NCBI RefSeq assembly: GCF_014066305.1
Contig: NW_023501067.1
Location: 1 to 64,000 of the forward strand
Origin: Letharia columbiana
Lineage: Eukaryota > Ascomycota > Lecanoromycetes > Lecanorales > Parmeliaceae
Direction: 5' to 3'
Length of the DNA stretch: 64,000 nucleotides
Shown one piece after another: positions 37,731 through 51,600 of this stretch. How positions within the stretch are numbered: position 1 is the first letter of the stretch; the number at the start of each line of letters is the position of its first letter. Position numbers and translations under genes: made by a program. The notes under the pieces were generated by a model. It saw nothing but the letters and a program-made list of their open reading frames with translations. It had not been told where the DNA came from and made no database searches.

Positions 37731-38165
37731 AAATCTCTTAAATTACGAAGAAAGAAAGAGTTATATTAAAAAGAGTATATATAAAAACCCCTTAAATTAA
37801 GAAGAAAGAAAAAGTTATATCGAAGAGAGTATAAATAAAGAACTCTTAGATTAAGAAAAAAGAAAGAATTATATCGAAGAGAGTATAGATAAAGAACTCT
37901 TAAATTAAAAAGAAAGAGAGAGTTATAGAGAAGAGAGCGAAAATAAAGAACTTTTAAATTAAGAAGAAAGAGAGAATTATAGAGAAGAGAGTAAAGATAA
38001 AAAACTCTTAAATTAAGAAGAAAGAGAGAATTATAGAGAAGAGAGCGAAGATAAAGAACTCTTAAATTAAAAAGAAAGAGAGAGTTATAAAGAAGAAAGC
38101 GAAGATAAAGAACTCTTAGATTAAGAAGAAAGAGAGAGTTATAAAAAAGAGAGCGAATTTAAAGA
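37731..38165 (+). pseudogene. 54-bp (18-codon) tandem repeat of a degraded coding region
   Basis: Eight units are spaced 54 bp apart (starts 37841, 37895, 37949, 38003, 38057 and 38111; one earlier unit has an extra base at about 37789). Read in frame the unit is ELLN-stop-EERESYREESEDK, and the only regular stop is TAA, which RIP would make from CAA (Gln). The consensus is a strongly charged, Glu/Arg-rich repeat of 18 residues, probably coiled or disordered. Purifying periodicity and in-frame stops of RIP type show that this was coding before RIP. Family unknown. Confidence 0.75.
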
Positions 38166-38457
38166 TCTCTTTATAAATATATAAATATTTAATTATAATA
38201 ATAAATATAGAAAACTCTATCGCTTAATTTTAATTATAGATATATATTTATAATTAGAATATCTATAATCTTAATAAGATTCTAAGTAAATAAAATAATA
38301 CGAGTCTATTTACTTAATTTATACGATTTATTAGAATTTAAAAGAGTTTCTTTAAATAATAATCTAGTTAAAGATTAAGTAATTATACTATTCTTACTTT
38401 AAGATCTAATTAAAAGATTAAATATAATCGAAGAGAGAAATTACTATTATTATAATC

Positions 38458-39735
38458 TTATTTTAATTAAGATAATATCGCTATTCTTCTCTAACTCTCT
38501 TAATAAATTAAAACTCTCTATAATATTAATAAGCTAATTATTTTTTATTTAAGTTATCTCTTATTACTTAACTATAACTCTAAAGAGTAAAAAAATCTAT
38601 AAGATTTAAGAATTACGATAAAATAATTATATCTACTTATAAAAATTAAATTTTATATTTAATTTAATATCTAACTCGAAGTCTAATTATAGCCTCGCGA
38701 GCGAAAACGCGTTTTTCTTCTAAAGTCTTTTTAAAACGAGTTATTATAACGAAGAAAAGAGAGTAAAGAAAGAAAGATTATACTTTTATAAGAGATAAGA
38801 TTAAATTAAATATATAGTAAGCGCGTAATAAATATAGATTAAAGATAAAATTCTATATTAAAGTAGTTAGAAATAAAGTAAAAGAGAATTTATTTTTTAT
38901 TTAGATAAATATTATCTATAAATAATAATAACTTATTAATAATATTTAATTAAATAAATTACGTATAATAATAATAGCGTAAAGCTAGATTTAATTAAAT
39001 ATATTACTTACGATAATAGATGATATTAATTTTTAAATAAAGTAAAGTTAAATTTAATTAAGTATATCGCTTATAATAATATATAATATTTATTTAAATA
39101 AATATTATCTATAGATAATAATAACTTATTAATAATATTTAATTAAATAAATTACGTATAATAATAGTAGCGTAAAATTAAATTTAATTAAATATATTAC
39201 TTACGATAATAGATAATATTAATTTTTAAATAGAAGTAAAGTTAAATTTAATTAAGTATATCGCTTATAATAACGCGCGATATTTATTTAAATAAATATT
39301 ATCTATAAATAATAATAACTTATTAACGATATTTAATTAAATAAATTATATATAATAATAGTAATATAAAGTTAAACTTAATTAAATATATTACTTACGA
39401 TAATAAGCGATATTAATTTTTAAATAGAGTAAAGTTAAATTTAATTAAATATATCGCTTATAATAATATACGATATTAAAATATTTAGCTTCGCGCGTTA
39501 TAGTATATAAAAGTTATTATTAAATAAAATATATTAAAGTAGATATAGTCTATAGATTTTAGCGTCGCGATTATAGACTATTAAAAGATTTTAAATAAAG
39601 TAATATATAAAGAAGAAAGTAGATTAGATAATTAAAAATTAAGAATACTATTAGATTTAGCGTATTCGCTTTTATAATCTTAGATCTTAATATTATTATA
39701 AAAAGATATAAAATAATAAAATAAAAATTTAAAAG
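38458..39735 (+). repeat. Segmental duplication, left copy
   Basis: From TTATTTTAATTAAGATAATAT to TATTATTATAAAAAGATATA it matches 39967-40845. It differs by carrying three rather than one copy of a 194-bp unit. It contains the conserved GCGAGCGAAAACGCGTTTTT and ends in a run of T. A poly-A/T block separates the two copies. Confidence 0.85.
38899..39480 (+). repeat. 194-bp tandem repeat, three units
   Basis: Units start near 38899, 39094 and 39288 with AATAAATATTATCTATA(A/G)A and continue through ACTTATTAA.GATATTTAAT. The duplicated copy at 39967-40845 has a single unit (about 40413). Confidence 0.8.
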
Positions 39736-39970
39736 AAGTTTTTTTTTTTTTTTTTTCTTTAAGTTTTTTATATTCTTCCTTTTAATCCTTTTTCTTTTTT
39801 TTTTTTAATTTTAAAAATTTTTTTTTTTAAAATTTAAAAATTTTTAAAAAATATAAAAATTTTTTTAAAAAATTAAAAATAAAAAAATTAATTTTTTTTT
39901 TTTTTTTTTTTTTTAAAAAAAATTAAAAAAAAAATAAAAAAAAAAAAAAAAATTTTTTTTTTTTTTTTTA
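39736..39970. other. Near-pure A/T homopolymer block 1
   Basis: Long uninterrupted runs of A and T, with a few C and G residues only in the first part, sit between the two segmental copies. The texture differs from the surrounding RIP DNA, which alternates A and T and keeps CpG. It may be a real simple sequence or a consensus failure. Confidence 0.7.
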
Positions 39971-40845
39971 TTTTAATAAGAATAATATTATTACTTTTCT
40001 CTAATTTCTTTAATAAATTAAAATTCTCTATAATATTAATAAGCTAATTATTTTTTATTTAAATTATTTTTTATTATTTAACTATAACTTTGAAGAGTAA
40101 AAAATTTATAAGATTTAAGAAATATAATAGAATAGTTATATCTATTTATAAGAATTAAATTTTATATTTAATTTAATATCTAACTCGATATTTAATTATA
40201 ATCTCGCGAGCGAAAACGCGTTTTTTCTTTTAAGATTTTTTTAGAATAAATTATTATAATAAAGAAAAGAGAGTAAAGAAATAAAGATTATATTTTTATA
40301 AGAGATAAGATTAAATTAAATATATAATAAGCGCGTAATAAATATAAGTTAAAGATAAAATTTTATATTAAAATAATTAAAAATAAAGTAATAAAGAATT
40401 TTTTTTTAAATAAATATTATTTATAGATAATAATAACTTATTAATAATATTTAATTAAATAAATTACGTATAATAATAATAGTATAAAATTAAACTTAAT
40501 TAAGAATATTATTTACGAAAATAAGTAATATTAATTTTTTAATAGAGTAAGATTAAATTTAATTAAATATATTATTTATAATAATTAATAATATTAAAAT
40601 ATTTAAGTTTATATATAATAATAAATAGAAATTATTATTAAATAAAATTTATTTAAATAAATATAATTTATAGATTTTAGCGTTATAATTATAGATTATT
40701 AAAAGATTTTAAATAAAGTAATATATTAAGAAGAAAGTAAATTAGATAATTAAAAATCGAGAATATTATTAAATTTAACGTATTCGCTTTTATAATCTTA
40801 AATTTTAATATTATTATAAAAAGACGTAAAATAATTAAAAAAAAT
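39967..40845 (+). repeat. Segmental duplication, right copy
   Basis: Matches 38458-39735 with a single 194-bp unit. It is more A+T-rich than the left copy (for example TCTAATTTCTTTAATAAATT for TCTAACTCTCTTAATAAATT), so it is more heavily RIP-mutated. Confidence 0.85.
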
Positions 40846-41189
40846 TTAAATTTTTTTTTTTTTTTCTAAGTCTTACGTATTCGTCGTTATAATTTTAATC
40901 TCTTCGTTTATTTAATTATTCTAATAGAATATAACTATATTCTATTATTCTTTATTTAATAGACTATTATTAAATCTTATAAATTCTTTATAATAACTTT
41001 ATTATATTAAGTCTAATATAGTTAAAATTATTACTCTATCTACTTCTAATAAAAAAGAATTAAATTAAGCTATAAAATATTAGAAAAGAGATATTTAGAT
41101 TAATATAAAAAAGAAGAAACTTAAATAGTATAATATTTTTCTTTAGAGTATATCTTTACTATTAGAGTATTAATTAATAAAAATTAAAT

Positions 41190-41960
41190 ATTATATAATT
41201 ATTAATTATCTTTTAAGCGATATAAAAATTATTTTATATATAATATTTAGTCTTATATAAATTATTACTATTTAAAATATATTTTATAGAAATATTAATT
41301 TATATATCTCTCTATAGAGTACTTTAGATTCTATTTAAAAGCTTATCGATATTTCGAAGTTAAAAATCTTCGTCGCTATTATAATCTATATAAAAATCTT
41401 TTATTTTTCTACTATTTATAATTATTAAAGAACTAATAAAATTACTTCGATAGCTTTATTAATTATTAGAAATATAACTCGAAATCGCTATATTCTTCTT
41501 CGAAAATTTATTTATTACTTAAATTCTATTAAAGAGAATTTTAGAATTATTAAAATAAATAGATATAAATAGTTTATATAATATAAAAAGCTTTAGCTAT
41601 TTATAAGTAAGATACGAAGTAATTAAAAGAAGCTTTATACTCTAAATTCTTATATCGTAATTAATAAATATATAATTAAAGAGATAAGATATATATATTA
41701 TTTTATAATAGCTTTAGATAAATTAATTAAAAAGAAATATAAGCTTTTCGTAATTAGCGATAAGAGCTATATCTATAATTATATCTAGTATTCTTTTATA
41801 TAAAGTCTTAAGAATAAGTTAAAAGTTAAGAATCTTAAAGATATATTAGTTATAATAATTAAATTAGCTATTAATATACTATCTCGTAATTCTATTCTCT
41901 TTATAAAGAATAATATTAAAAGTTTTATATATACGCTAAATCTCTTAGTATACTTAGTAA
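41190..41960 (+). pseudogene. piggyBac-like transposase remnant, N-terminal and central part
   Basis: The plus-strand translation, with RIP-type stops, reads KKLYTLNSYIVINKYIIKE near 41640-41680, then KLFVISDKSYIYNYI near 41735-41785, then LVIIIKLAINILSRNSILF. This follows the order found in piggyBac-like (DDE_Tnp_1_7) transposases: the SHxAVDE(M/Y)I segment with a catalytic Asp (here changed to Asn), the K(P/L)IKxGYKLFVI.. segment, and the TIVKL..ILF.DNYF segment. The Asp of the last motif is not preserved. Frames change and stops are frequent, so it is dead. The C-terminal part continues at 43690, after about 1.7 kb of other sequence. Confidence 0.6.
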
Positions 41961-43689
41961 ATATTCTAAATATTTTAAATATTTTTAATATTACTACTTT
42001 TTACTTAATAGCGACGTTAATACTATATATATAAGATATATATATACGAAGTATATATATATAGAGTATATACGCTTTATAGCGACGTTATAGCTATATA
42101 TAAAGAGTATATTTATCGAATTACGATATTAATACTAAACGTACTAGTTTATAAGAAAAGAGAGAGACTTTTAAGATTTTATATTATATATAAAGTTTTT
42201 AATATAGCTATAAGAAGTAATTCTCTCTATATTCTCTATATTAAAATATTTATAGATAAAGCTTAAGCTATTAATTATAATAATAATATTAGACTTTAAA
42301 TATTTACTTTAATCGAAGCTAATATTATAATTAAAATTATTACTACTATTATTAAGATCTTTTGCTTTACTATTAATTTAATAAGTCTTAGAAATTACTA
42401 CTATTATATATAAGTAATATATTAAGATCTAGATAACTTCTAATTATTACTCTCGAGATTAAGAGTATTATTATAATTACTATATAAAGAGATTATTATA
42501 ATTATAAGAAAATTTTATTTATATTAGCTATTAAATAAAGACTCTCGTTAATAATAATTCTACGTATACTTAAATAAAATAATTTCCGACTCTATAAGAC
42601 TATTAAAAAACTCTCTCTTACGAAAGCTATAATAAAAGCTTAATATTAATTCGCTTTATAATATTAAGACTAAATTATAGAGAAGTAAAAAAAGATAATT
42701 TAAAGTAATAAAACTAGTATAATCTTAAATTCTTAATAGAGAAAAGTGCGTATATAGCGGTAATCTAATAAAGTCTTTATTAAATCTACTATACGACGTC
42801 GTTTTATAAATACTATAAAGTTTATATTCTAGAGTTATTTCTTATATAATAAGAAGAACTTATATTATATTTAGAAAGTCGAAACTATAGCTAAAAAGAA
42901 AGAATATATTATAAATCTCGCTAAAATTAATAATACTTTAGAAGCTAAGGTTAAAAAAGCTTAAGAATTTAAGATTAATATATAATAAATAAGTTTACGA
43001 AATCTTTCTAGTAAAAAACTTAAGTGAAAGTTTACTATTAAGATTAAGAAAGTTATTATTAAAGGAAAAAAGAAGGGAATTAATTAATATCGCTATTAGA
43101 AAAAGATATATACGCTTATATTTCTTATATTTCTTCTTCTAATTAAATATAGATTCTTATTCTAAAGCTTTTAAAATTCGCTTAGAAGTATAAATGAGAG
43201 CGACTTAATATAATAGTTATAAAAGATAAGATCTTAATCTATATATTAAAGTATTAGAAAGTAGTTTATATATTAATAGATATTATTCGAATAGTCTAAT
43301 ATAATAACTCTTCGAATCTTAATATAATCGAGCTTTATTAGCTATAAATAAAGCGTTAAACTATCTAAAAAGATATACTAAGAACTTATAAAGATATTAA
43401 GAAACGATAGCTATATTATTAAAATTACGAGCTTATATAAAAGAGAATTTAGAAATAAATAAAGCGAATATCGAGATATATTACGAAGGTTATTTATTTT
43501 AAAAGTAATAACGAGTATAGAAAAGATCGTAAGAGAGATAATATATAATTTTATAACTTTAGAAAGCGAGTAAATAAGTATATATATAGCTATATAAAGT
43601 ATTATTACTAGAAAAATAAAGCTATTTAAGAAAAAGATTAGATTTATTAAAATATTAAGTATACTAAGAGATTTAATATATATATAGAA
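41961..43689. other. Unassigned RIP DNA separating the piggyBac-like halves
   Basis: About 1.7 kb that does not continue the transposase frame. It is likely a nested insertion. A short duplicated GCGACGTTA motif occurs near 42011 and 42081. A Lys-rich readable stretch (KKVIIKGKKKG, near 43050-43080) hints at another degraded protein, which I cannot identify. Confidence 0.45.
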
Positions 43690-44290
43690 CTTTTAATATT
43701 ACTCTTCGTATAAATAACTATTTTATTAAATCTAAGCTAGCTATAGCTTTAAAAGATAGAGAAATTACGATATATAAAATTATAAAATTAAATTAATTAA
43801 ATCTTCTAAAATTACTTATAGAGATGAAATAATTCTTTATAAGAAATATTTTGTATAAAGTTCTCGCTATAGTAGTTTAGAATAATATATTAATAATAAT
43901 CTAATAAGATAATAATCTTATTCTAGCTCTAACTACTATATATAATATAAGAGAGATTAATAACTCTATCTTTAAAAAGAGAAAATATCTTAATAAGACT
44001 AATATAAATAATTATATAGTTCTATCTACTTTTAAAGAGAATAATTAAAATATATAGAAGAAGAAGTTTTAAGTTCTTAAGCTTTTCTACTACTATAATA
44101 AATATATAGAAGAGATTAATCGATTTAATACTTTAGTAACTATATATTCTTTTTAACGAGCTTATAATCGAAATTAAATACCTCTACTTTATTAATATTT
44201 AAATAAAAATCTTTTAAAAATCTTTAAGCTCTATAAATTAATAGAAACGTTTTATTAGAAGTATTAGAAGTTTCTCGAGCTAATAGTAAT
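43690..44290 (+). pseudogene. piggyBac-like transposase remnant, C-terminal part
   Basis: Readable segments in order: DNNLILALTTIYNIREINNS (about 43905-43965), RKYLNKTNINNYIVLSTFKE, and then YNKYIEEINRFNTLVTIYS followed by RAYNRN-I-PLLY near 44095-44200. They correspond to the piggyBac family's DN.xVxxLST.H, the RRRPAKTSTNA.VxxxFG segment, and the DYNxxMGGVDxxDQL..Y...R...RNW.PLFYW segment. GGVD has become EEIN here, with W-to-stop and D-to-N changes of RIP type. The match over three ordered motifs makes this assignment fairly safe. Confidence 0.65.
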
Positions 44291-44648
44291 GAAATTAATT
44301 AAAGAAGATAGAGAAGATATTCGATCTCGACCGCTTTTTACCTCGATTACTACTCTATTAAAATTACTACGAGATAATTATAACTAGTAAGATTTAAATA
44401 TTATTCGATAATATCTTATATATCGTTTCGATATTTAGAAGAGATATTTTAATAGAGAAATTAGTAATAATAGTGTAAAGTAGTATTAAAGATTAGAAAG
44501 GGGAATACGCTATATATAAAGTCTCTTTATATCGAATAAAAGACTATTAATAGCTTAACTATAATATTTAATCTCTTATAAAAAAACTTTTTATATAATA
44601 GTTATAAATTAAAAATCTTAATTCAATATTTTTAAAATCGATAGATTA

Positions 44649-44833
44649 TATAAGCGAAATACTTTTTTAAAAAAAAAATTAACAATTTTTTTATAGAAAA
44701 TATTTTTTTAAATATAAAAAAAAAATTTAAAAAAAAATTTTTTTTAAAATAATTTAATAAATATATAAAAAATTATATTTTTATTATATAAAAAAAAATA
44801 TAAAAAAAAAAATAAATATATATTTTTTTATTT

Positions 44834-44867
<34 letters not shown>

Positions 44868-44962
44868 TAAAAAAAAAAAAAAAAAAATTTTTTTTTAATA
44901 AAAATAAATAATAAAAAAAAATAATAAAAAAAAATAATTTTTTTTTTATATAAAATATATTT

Positions 44963-45005
<43 letters not shown>
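44649..45005. other. Near-pure A/T homopolymer block 2
   Basis: About 350 bp of A and T runs, nearly devoid of C and G. It truncates the gypsy pol frame to its right in the middle of the integrase N-terminal region. Same texture as 39736-39970 and 55061-55285. Confidence 0.7.
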
Positions 45006-47533
45006 TAAAAAAAATAATAAATAAATCGAATAATATCGATATATATATTATTAAATATTTATAAGCGATTTTTCTAGTAAAATATCTCGTTTTATACGAA
45101 GTATTTACTAAGAGTAATTTCTTAAAATCTATTCTTATTTTCGACGATAGTCTTACGAATTTTTATATAATATTTATCTTTCTTATTAGTCTCTACTACT
45201 TTATAATAAATAAGATTATCGATTATATATATATTAATATATTCGCTATTTAATTTTAATCGATTAAAAGTAAAAATTATTTAATATTATTAGCGTAATT
45301 ATTTATTCTCGAAATTAATTAATTTATATTTAATTATTTATATAAATATATTTATCTTAATATTCTAAGATCTTAATCGATAAATAATCTTTATATTAAA
45401 TTTTAATAATATATCTAAATATTAAGGTTAACGTCGATTAAGATTTCTTCTCTTAATAAAATATATTAATTCTTTATAATCGATAAAGATTTTAATAGAA
45501 ACGTTTATATATTTTAATTTAAGACGCTAATATTTTAGATAGCGAATAATTATTAATAGTTTTTTATTATAAATTTAATAGTTATATTTAATTAAGATTA
45601 AATTCTTATTATAGAAAATTATTAGATAAAGTACTCTCTTATTATTATATTAAGAAAGAATATTTTTATTAATATAATTAAAAGAGTTTATCTCTAGAAT
45701 AGTCTTCTTTATTCTATCGAAATAATATAAAACTAAAGCTTTAATAACAATAATTTTTAGAAGATAAAAGATTTCTTAATATACTAGAAATTAATTAAAT
45801 ATAATCTTCTTTACTATAAATCTTATTATAAATTTAATTATTTTAAAGAAATCTCTAATAAATCGCTAATAAAATTATAAAATTCGATAAAGATCTATAT
45901 CTCTTTAAGATTAATAAGTATAATTTTCTTAATAATAATCTAAATTTTAATAGAGTTTATTTATAATTTATTTATAGATATTAATAAGTTTAGAAACTTA
46001 ATTTTCTAGATATAGAATTCGTATTTAAGAATATTTATCTAAAGATCGATATTTCTTAATTTCTAAAGAATTTATCTAACGTATTAAATATATTTCTTTT
46101 TTATCTTATTATAAATAAGTATATTATCGAGATAAATTTAATAGAAGTTATTTAGATACTTAAATAGAATATTATTTATATATTATTAATATATAATTAA
46201 GTCGTTAATTAGATCGAAGAAGAATAATTAATATTTATATACTTTAAGAGAAATAATAAAAGTAGTAAAATTCTCGCTATCGAGATATATATATAGTTTA
46301 TTAAACGCGACTATAATATCTAATTAAGTAAGATATTTATATTTCTAAATTCTTATTAAAATCTTATCTATTAATAAGATTAAGTATTAATTTCTCTTAG
46401 TAATAGCGTTTAGCTTTCGATAATCTATATAAAAACGTAATTCTCTATTCGATTTTTTTATAAATAAAATAGATAAAGCGAATAGTATATAGCTTAATAT
46501 TATAAATTTCTTCTTTAGATATTCGTTTAAATACTTCTTTATTTATTCTAATTTATATTCTAATATTAAATAGATTCTACTTTTTAAAAGTTTTATTTTA
46601 TCGAAGCTATTATTAAATTTTAGTTTATAAATATAAGAATAATATAAGAGAAGTATATTCGTTTTAATTCTATTAAAGATATTAAGATAATCGTAATACT
46701 TCGTAGATAGTTTATATTTTACTTTCTTAGAATTAATCTCGTTAATATTATTAATCTAAATAGAGTAATTAAAAGTATAATATCTTTTATATTTCTTATC
46801 TAAGTTATATAAATAGAGTTTATTAATTAATATACGAGAATCGCGAGATATTATAAGATAATAAGATCTCTTTTAATAAAACTACGTAGTAGTTATATAA
46901 TTACGAGATTTAAATATATAGTTAATAAAATAAATAGATTAGTTATTAGATAAACTAATAACTAAAAAAAGAAGAAGAGAAAAGAAGACTTATAAGTATT
47001 TAAGACTTTATTAAGTATATTAAATACTCGCTTTAGTTACGTAGCTTATAATCTAGTAAATAATATAAGCGAGTCTATTAATTCGCTTCGAGTACTTTTA
47101 CTCTTATAGATATTCGAATAATAGAAGATATATATAATATTAACGAGTTATTATATATCTTATTTATTATTAATATAAATAGTTTATTATCTTTTTTATA
47201 AGTTAGTTAATAGTAGATCGCTATATTAATCTTAACGATATTAATAAACTTAAACTTCTTATTATTCTTATTCTTATTTAATAAGAAAATATTCGAATTA
47301 ATCTTATTATCGTAAGTAGATAAGAGAGAATTTTATTATTTTATTATAATAGATAGAAAAGTAAATAATATAAATAATTAAAGCTTCGAAATTAATAAAA
47401 AGAGAGATTATTTATTATTAATATTTAATTAATATTATAATTATATTAATCGAGTAGAAAGAGTATCTTATTTTATAATATATTAAAAACTATCTCGTAT
47501 TTATTTATTTAAGATTTTTTAACTATTATATTA
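45006..47533 (-). pseudogene. pol: Ty3/gypsy retrotransposon pol remnant (protease-RT-RNase H-integrase start)
   Basis: On the minus strand the degraded translation reads YKLEQIKKYLNEYLKKKFI (counting one RIP stop as Gln), then ILFIKKSNRELRFYIDYRKL and NAITKRN (about 46475-46400). This is the signature of gypsy reverse transcriptase (PVLFVKK..G.LR.CVDYRKLN). The catalytic YLDD motif is seen as YLDNILI at 46134-46114, its second Asp turned to Asn. Protease-like and gag-like sequence lies to the right (46700-47500). To the left, an integrase N-terminal region (KVVETNKKDKYYIKIRKTIV) is readable until the poly-A/T block at 45005 cuts it. The autonomous Helitron starts at 47534, so the 5' end of the retroelement is missing here. 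Dead through many RIP stops. Confidence 0.85.
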
Positions 47534-48200
47534 TTAGTATATATAATAGAATAAGATAGAGCTAAGCTTAAAAATCTTAAATTTATATATATAGTTAATT
47601 ATTAATTTAGAATTATTACGCTCTTTAATTAGATCGACTAAGTTAGCTCGCTAACTCTCTTAAGCTCTCTTATTAAAAATTTATATATAGAAGTTTTATA
47701 CTTTAAAGTACTTAGCTTATAATATATATAGTTACTTTATAATTCCTTAAATTATAGAGCTTACTTTACGCTTTCTAACGCTATAAAAATTATAAAGTTT
47801 AATCTACTATTAATAAAGCGAAGTAGTATTTAAATATAATTATACGAAACGCGTTCGAGATCGAATAATAATTCTTTCATCTATTTATATAATTATTTTT
47901 CTTTTATTATTCTATTAATTCTATTAATTTTATTAATATAAATATAATCGTTCTCGATATCCCTCACGAAAATGTTACTAAACGCTTTAGATATATATAC
48001 TTCTTTTACTTATCTCTTAGAGTCTCTATTAACGCTCTTAGATTATTTCTTAATAAATTTATTACTATTAATAATCGAGGTCGTAAGCGAGCTTAATAGC
48101 TATTTATTACTAGCTATAAACGCGCTAAAAGACTCTTTTAAAAGAGCTTAAACGAATACGTTCTTCTCTATATACTTCTTTTAAGCTAGCGATAATATCT
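47534..48200 (+). other. 5' region shared with non-autonomous Helitrons A and B
   Basis: This is a RIP-mutated version of the reverse complement of 36650-37301 and 29030-29700. Clear anchors are AATCGAGGTCGTAAGCGAGC (against AATCGAGGCCGCAAG) and GAATACGTTCTTCTCTATAT (against GGATACGTCCTCCCCTACAT). It links the non-autonomous copies to their coding relative and shows how an unmutated sequence looks after RIP. Confidence 0.85.
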
Positions 48201-48699
48201 TTTAATTCAGCGATACTATCTCTTAAGACGCGTCTTTCTCTCTCTATCTATTCTTTATTACTCTATTTTAAAGTCTCTTAACGCGTATTAGATTTTAAAT
48301 ATTATTAAGAAGAAGCTTTTAAATAAGAGGAAGACGCTATCGAAGACTCTCTATTACGAGATCTATTAGTAGACTTCTTTAATAACGACTCTTTCGATAG
48401 TCTACGTTCTTTTAGCTTATCTTTTAATCTATCTTCTAGCTCTTATATAAGTTCTACTTAGTCTTTAATAAGGCTCGCTAGCTATATTATATATTATCTA
48501 TATATTATAAAGTCTATATAATATAATTTAAGTCTTATAGATTAGATTTACAATAGTTATAATATAATATTATAAAAAGATAAAATAGTCGAATAATATT
48601 ACGATAGCGAAAAGACTAAAGTTAATATATCTAAAATAGACGATATAAAATAAGATTATAAGAGTGTTAAAACGAGTATAAATAATTTAATTAATCTTA

Positions 48700-51600
48700 G
48701 CGAGTATACTATTAATTAAATCCTTTACTTCTTAACGCTAAAAACCTCGAATTTTATTAATAATTATAAAGAATTTCGTCGCTATAGTATTTAGTATAAT
48801 AATACGATCTCTATAGTCTTATAGTAGATTATTATTAATTATTTAATCGCCTGTATATACGTATAAAATCTAGAAAGCGATTATTATCTATATATCTATC
48901 TTAGCGTCTTTAAAGAACGAAAAATCGATTTTTAGTTAAATTTATATTATAAATAATATTTAAGATTAATTTATAATACGATATAACTTTCTCTCGATCG
49001 CGTTTTTTATATTAATTTTATTAGATATAACTACTATAATTATATTAATTAGATACTTTATTATAAAATAGTTATAATTCTTAAAAATATTAATTTATAT
49101 ATTAATATTCTTAAATCGATATTCGAAAAGCTAAAGGTCGATTTAAGTATATAAGACTATAAGCTATTTTATAAGAATCTACGATATTATAATTCGCGTA
49201 TCTATAATTATCTTACTTTAGATGAGATCGCTATCGCTTAAAAGAGTAATATAAATAACTTACTAGACGTATTTAAGACTAAGAATATCTTAATAGAAAC
49301 TTAAAGTAATAAGAGATTTAGTATTTTATATTAATATTTAGCCTATATACTCTTACGCTACTCTCTTATATTCTTATTCGATAAATAGTTATAGTATAAT
49401 AATATATTTAATATAGATATTATATTAAGTAAAAGTCTTCTTATCTATTAACGTAGTAATAATAAAATCGCTCTATAAGTTAGTAAAACTATTAGTCGAG
49501 ATAGCTCTATACGAGTAACGCTTATCTTATATTATAGATCTATATTATTTATTTCTTCTATTCTATTAATCGCTAACTTTCTATAGATATATAATATAAA
49601 GTCGTTCTAGTAAGTTTAATCGTCTTCTCTACTATAATAGACTATTATAGTATTTTATTTACGATATCTATATAACTATCGAAAGTAATAAACTTTATTA
49701 GTTAAAGATAAATTAGAAGATTATTTAAACTAATATCTATTAAGTAGTTATTAATATTTACGTCGATAAAGCTATTATAAATAATTAGACTAGTAAATAA
49801 TATATCGTTTTTTCTTTCTTCTATTAAGAAGGCCTACGATTTATAAAATAACTTTATTAGAATATTATTATTCTATTTACTAAGTTCGATCGATTAAATC
49901 TCTTTACGACTTTCATCTATAATTTAAAATAGATCGAGATTACTAAAAATCTTTTATTCGATAAACGAGTTACTAATCGATTTAATCTAATTACTAGAAT
50001 ATTTAGACTAAAGCTAAAGACTCTTATAAATAATATTCTAAAGAAGAAGATATTAGATATACTCTTATTCTTCTTACCCTCTATTATAATATAATAGTTC
50101 TTCTTCTTTTTATTTAATAGAATAGCTTTTTAGACGATATATTAATTAGATAATTAATATAGATAATAATTCTTAAAGATACTTTTAATATAATTTAATT
50201 CTTTATACGTCGTAATTTCTATCGATTAGCTCTATAATACTATTTAAAAAAATTCTTTACCTCTATAAGAGCGAAGTATAATCGATTAAAATATCGATTA
50301 GCTTTAACTCTAACTAACTTTACGAGTAATAGATCGAGTTTTCACCTATGTCTATATTATAGAATTTCAAAAATAAGATCTATCGTATACTTATATTCTT
50401 ATTATATTATATTTTAAAGATCGATTCTTTAGCGTAATTAAGATAGACGTCGCTATTAATACTAAGATCTCTAGATAAAGTCTATTTTCTAATCTCTATA
50501 TAATCGTTATTAAATATATACTTTATAGAAATTATAGCTAGTATACTACTAATAGAATAAATACTATTTTATCTTATTAAAATTTAAATAAAGACGTATA
50601 TAGTAAGCAATTTCCGAAGGACTTTAGCGATTATATCGTCTTTAAATTAGACTTTAAATACTTTATATATCGTCGACGTAGGTTTATTAAGATACTAGAC
50701 GATAAATCTAAGTAGAATTACTAGATAGTATTTTATAATCTCTATTTATTAACTAAGTATAACGCTTATATTAATATAAAGATTTACGCTAACGTTAAAG
50801 TCTATAAATATATCTTTAAATATATTTATAAGAATAGCGATTAGATTAGTCTTTAGATAGAGTATAAGAATAATATAGATTAAGACGATATAGGCTTAGA
50901 TTAGATAAATAAGATTTAAGAGTATTAAGATATATAATAAATAGAGTCTACGAAAGTTTATTAAAGGATTTTTAGCTTCAAATTATATAAATATAATTCT
51001 TCTATCGAACGATTATTTATTTATCTCTTAAATTAATACGACGTAATATTTAATAATAACGATAATTTATTTCATATAATTGATATAGAATATAAACGTT
51101 AGATTAAGCTAATAGTCTTCTTCTAGTTAAATAAATAGCGTCGATAGCGAAGATAAATAGAAGATTTCTTCTATATCGATCTATTAGTATAATATATCTA
51201 AAAAAAGAATAAGTAAGATATATTTAAATAAAGTTTACATTAGAGGCGTAGAAGTATTATTATAAGAATATACTATATTAATTTAAACGTTAAGAAGCTC
51301 TTCTATCTACGATATCTTCTTCTAAATATATTAAACTCTATATTCTTCGAAGACTTATATATAGTAGACGATAATATCTTTTCTTTCTATTATAATATCT
51401 ATATAGCGAGAAACTTATTTTATAATAACGTTAAATAAGATTAAGTATTAAATAAAGTAGCGACTTAAAAGAGAGAATATTACTTATAAAGTCTCTTCGT
51501 AATAATTCTACTATAATATAAGCTCGATAATTCTCTAAATTTATAAAATAATTATAAATTAAGATATATAAGTAATTTCTTCTTTATCGAATAGAAATAC

